Assembly: GCA_903877125.1 (NCBI GenBank)
Contig: CAIRCM010000079.1
Span: 1-64,000, forward strand
Length of the DNA: 64,000 nt
Source of the DNA: an uncultured Acetobacteraceae bacterium
GTDB taxonomy: Bacteria; Pseudomonadota; Alphaproteobacteria; Acetobacterales; Acetobacteraceae
Direction: 5' to 3'
Below the pieces are notes generated by a model. The model saw only the letters and a program-made list of their open reading frames with translations, was not told the DNA's origin and did not search any database. Both the position numbers and the translations under genes were made by a program. Shown in pieces: positions 60,881 through 64,000 of the stretch (its first letter is position 1; each line of letters starts with the position of its first letter).

Positions 60881-63800
60881 ACCCGGACGTCACCACCTTC
60901 GGGCCAGCCATGCCGGAGCCGTTTCTGCGCCTCGAACTGGAAAACATGCTCCGGCGCCGCGGCCTGGCCGACCCGCCGCGGGCCGAAGTCTGGGCCGCCA
61001 TGCGGCGCGGTGTTCGCCGTCTGGGCAGCATCGGCGGCCCGCAGCGCGTGCACAACCAAATCATCGTCCCACTCGCCCGCCTCCTGGGCTACGGCGACCC
61101 CGAACGACAGGAACCGGTCGCCACGCGCGAAGGCCTGGAAGACGCCGGGTGGCTGATGACGGGTGCAGGCCAGTCGTTGCGAGCCTGGACGATCGGGACC
61201 GAGGACACGCTCGACGCGCCCCGCCGAGCCGGCCGGGCCTATCGCTTCAGTCCGATGCGCGCCGCGCAACGCGTCCTGCGTGCCCGACGCGAGCGGCTGG
61301 GGCTGCTGACCGACGGCGACACCATGCGGCTGCTGCTGTGCGATCCCACCGAAGCCGACAGTTATTTGTCCATTCCGCTCGCCGGATGGGACACGCCGGA
61401 GCCTCACGCCTCGGTTTTGGTGCTGATGGGGCTGGCCAGCCCGTCGGGACAGCAAGCGTTACCCGCGGTGTTGGAAGCCGCCCGCCTCGGCCAGGGTCGG
61501 ATCACCAAAGCCCTCCGCTCCCAAGCCCGCGAGGCTGTGGAAGGATTCCTGCAGGCCGTCCTGACACGCAACCCCGATCACGGCGCCTCAGCCGAGACGC
61601 TTTGGGCCGAGGGATTGGTGCTGGTCTATCGCCTGCTCTTCATCTTGAAGCTCGAAAGTGCTTCCGCCCCCGCCTGTGCCTTCAGCTTCGCCGCGACGCC
61701 GCTCTGGCGGTCGGCGTTGTCGCCGAACCAGGCGTTGGGTCCGCTGGTGCGCCAGCACCTGGATCGCGGCCACGACACCGGCCGGATGCTGGAAGATGGT
61801 TTGCGCGCCGTCTTCACCATATTCCGGGACGGCCTGACCTGCGGCGGCTTGTCGGTCGCACCCTTGGGCGGCGCGCTGTTCGGTGCGGCTTCGACCCCGC
61901 TTCTCGATGCCCTGACCTGGGGCGATCGCGCCGTCGCGGTACTGCTGGATCGGCTCTTATGGGCGACACCGAAAGGCCGTCCGCGGGAGCGGGTGCACTA
62001 TGGCGCGCTGGATGTGGAAAACCTCGGGCATGTCTACGAGGGTCTGCTGGAGTTGGAACCAGGCATCGCGATGGAAGCGATGGTCCGACAGCGCCGAGGC
62101 AAGCTGGATATCGTGGTGCCCGCCTGCGAAAGCGGTGACCCGGTGCCCTCCGGGACCTTCTATTTGCGTTCCGGGATGGGTCGGAAGATTTCGGGGTCGT
62201 ACTACACGCCGCACGCGCTGGTTCGCTTCCTCGTGCGCGAAACGCTCGCCCCACTGGTCGTCGCGATCAGTCCGGACGACGCCCCGGATCCGCACGGGAT
62301 TTTAAGGTTGCGCGTCGTCGATCCCGCCATGGGCAGCGGGCATTTTCTGATCGAGGCCTGTCGCTTCCTCGGTGAGGCTCTGTATGCCGCGTGCTGCCTG
62401 TGCGACGCGCGCAACCTGCTCGACATCGCCACGGTCGACCCGACGCTCGCGGCCTATATGCCGAACCGGGCCGCCGGCGATTTCGCGGGGGCACGGGCAT
62501 TGGCGGTCTGCCGGCGGCTGGTCGCGGTGCATTGTCTCTACGGCGTGGATCGCAATCCGTTGGCGGTCGAGTTGGCGAAACTGGCACTGTGGTTGGAATC
62601 CTATGCCGAGGGTCTGCCGCTCACGTTTCTGGACCATCGCCTCGTCGTGGGCGATGCGATCGCTGGGCCTTTCTTCGCCGATCTGGCGACGCTGCCGGTC
62701 GGCCGACAAATTCTGGACCCGTTGCTGGCTCGGGGGGTGACCCGGCGATTGGAAGCCTCGGTGCGCGATGCACTGACCGAGGTCGCGGCCCTGAACGCCA
62801 GTATCGGCCGCGACACGAGCGACCTCCTGGCCAAAGATGCAGCGAAGACCCGTCTCGACACCGCGCTCGCCCCGCTGCGACTGCTGGCTCGGACCTGGTC
62901 CGGTGCGGTCGCGCTGGGTGGGCGGGATTGCGACGATGAATGGCAGGCCCTCGCCGCGGCCGTGGCACACGACGGGCAGTGGCCCGATGTCCTTACGGTG
63001 CGCCAGAATGCGTTGTTCGAGGCCGGCGAAACCGCCCTGCCCTGGGACCTCACATTCCCGGAAGTGTTCCAGGTTGGCGGGTTCGATGCCGTGCTGAGCA
63101 ACCCACCATGGGATGTGATTCAGTATCGCACCGAGGACTTTGTCGCCGGCTACGACCTGTCGGTATTGGATGCGCCCACCAAAGCGGCGCAGACCGCCAT
63201 CGAACGGCGCGTCCTGGCCGAACACGCCGACGCGTTCGAAACCTACAAGGCCGGTTACGAACGGCAGAAGCGGCTGGCGAACCGGCTGTTCAGCAAGCGG
63301 CCAGGCGGCGCGCCGGATGCGTTTCATCTGTTCGCGGAACGCTACCTCGATCTCGGCAAGGCGATCGGCGCACTCCTGCCCTCGGCGTTTCATGCCAATG
63401 AGGGCGCGACCGACCTGCGCCGGCGGTATTTTTCGGAAACCCGGATCAGTTGCTGCTATTCGTTCGAGAACCGCCGCAAACTGTTCGACATCGACAGCCG
63501 GTTCAAATTCGACCTGATCGTCGCCCGCAAGCCTGGACCCACCGCGTCGTTGCGCTGCGCCTTCTATCTGGAATCGGTGGCCGACCTCGATACCCCCGGC
63601 CGGATCATGGAATACGATGCGACGTTCCTCGCCGCGTCCGGCGGCAACAATGCGACACCGCTGGAACTGCGCGGTGCCGCCGACGTCGGCATCGCGCGCA
63701 TCCTGTTCGCGCATCGCACGACATTCGGCGACCTGTGCGACCGGCTTGGCATCAAGTTCGGCTGCGACCTGCACATGACCGCCGATGCCGGACTGTTCGT

Positions 63801-64000
63801 TGCCGGGCGGCCGGCGAAATACACCCTTCACGAAGGCAAGACATTTCACCAGTACACCGACCGCTGGGATACCGCGCCGCGCTATTGGGTTTCGGAATCA
63901 TCGTTACGCGATCGGCCGGCGGTGGCCGAGGCGGCACGCCATCACCGCCTGGCCTTTCGCGACATCGCACGATCGACCGACGAGCGCACCACCATCGCCA
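60877..64000 (+). CDS. drmMI: N6-adenine DNA methyltransferase, DISARM DrmMI-like (truncated by window end)
   Basis: GTG at 60877 overlaps the drmD stop (GTGA). Frame contains motif I DPAMGSGHFLIEA (62320) and motif IV VLSNPPWDVI (63091), both in frame with 60877. Missing from the ORF track because no stop occurs before the window end. Confidence 0.78.
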   Translation, partial: MNPDVTTFGPAMPEPFLRLELENMLRRRGLADPPRAEVWAAMRRGVRRLGSIGGPQRVHNQIIVPLARLLGYGDPERQEPVATREGLEDAGWLMTGAGQSLRAWTIGTEDTLDAPRRAGRAYRFSPMRAAQRVLRARRERLGLLTDGDTMRLLLCDPTEADSYLSIPLAGWDTPEPHASVLVLMGLASPSGQQALPAVLEAARLGQGRITKALRSQAREAVEGFLQAVLTRNPDHGASAETLWAEGLVLVYRLLFILKLESASAPACAFSFAATPLWRSALSPNQALGPLVRQHLDRGHDTGRMLEDGLRAVFTIFRDGLTCGGLSVAPLGGALFGAASTPLLDALTWGDRAVAVLLDRLLWATPKGRPRERVHYGALDVENLGHVYEGLLELEPGIAMEAMVRQRRGKLDIVVPACESGDPVPSGTFYLRSGMGRKISGSYYTPHALVRFLVRETLAPLVVAISPDDAPDPHGILRLRVVDPAMGSGHFLIEACRFLGEALYAACCLCDARNLLDIATVDPTLAAYMPNRAAGDFAGARALAVCRRLVAVHCLYGVDRNPLAVELAKLALWLESYAEGLPLTFLDHRLVVGDAIAGPFFADLATLPVGRQILDPLLARGVTRRLEASVRDALTEVAALNASIGRDTSDLLAKDAAKTRLDTALAPLRLLARTWSGAVALGGRDCDDEWQALAAAVAHDGQWPDVLTVRQNALFEAGETALPWDLTFPEVFQVGGFDAVLSNPPWDVIQYRTEDFVAGYDLSVLDAPTKAAQTAIERRVLAEHADAFETYKAGYERQKRLANRLFSKRPGGAPDAFHLFAERYLDLGKAIGALLPSAFHANEGATDLRRRYFSETRISCCYSFENRRKLFDIDSRFKFDLIVARKPGPTASLRCAFYLESVADLDTPGRIMEYDATFLAASGGNNATPLELRGAADVGIARILFAHRTTFGDLCDRLGIKFGCDLHMTADAGLFVAGRPAKYTLHEGKTFHQYTDRWDTAPRYWVSESSLRDRPAVAEAARHHRLAFRDIARSTDERTTIA

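Noticed and set aside
60768-62138. 456-aa plus-strand ORF overlapping the methylase
   Set aside because: Arg/Pro/Ala-rich out-of-frame translation; the real frame (60877->end) carries the methylase motifs.

Overview
64-kb window from a high-GC alphaproteobacterium-like chromosome (gene content resembles Rhodospirillales/Acetobacteraceae; taxonomy is inference). Most of it is ordinary core and metabolic DNA: divergent uvrA/ssb, bolA-dnaJ-cobS-cobT, two branched-chain-amino-acid-type (Liv) ABC transporter loci with three paralogous binding proteins, monomeric icd, two multidomain sensor kinases, pyrD, and assorted catabolic genes. No rRNA, tRNA or CRISPR was recognised. The points most worth a second look are: (1) the start of an apparent class 1 DISARM defence locus (DrmD-like SNF2 helicase plus DrmMI-like adenine methylase) running off the right edge; the methylase frame (60877->end) is absent from the supplied ORF track; (2) a dispersed ~100-bp palindromic, MITE-like repeat in at least five places, flanked by TA, whose terminal TAG is the stop codon of an adjacent ORF in four cases and which in one truncated copy seems to supply the SD and TTG start of a K+-channel gene; (3) four TTAA-N7-TTAAC-like (CtrA-type) boxes, two perfect, one directly upstream of the DISARM helicase; (4) a perfect GTTC-N7-GTTC SOS box between uvrA and ssb; (5) a promoter / ~90-nt transcript / GNRA-loop terminator unit (candidate sRNA or attenuator) in a small phage-like island behind an S24 repressor; (6) a sensor kinase interrupted by one in-frame UGA. 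All calls come from reading the sequence and the supplied translations; no searches were run.
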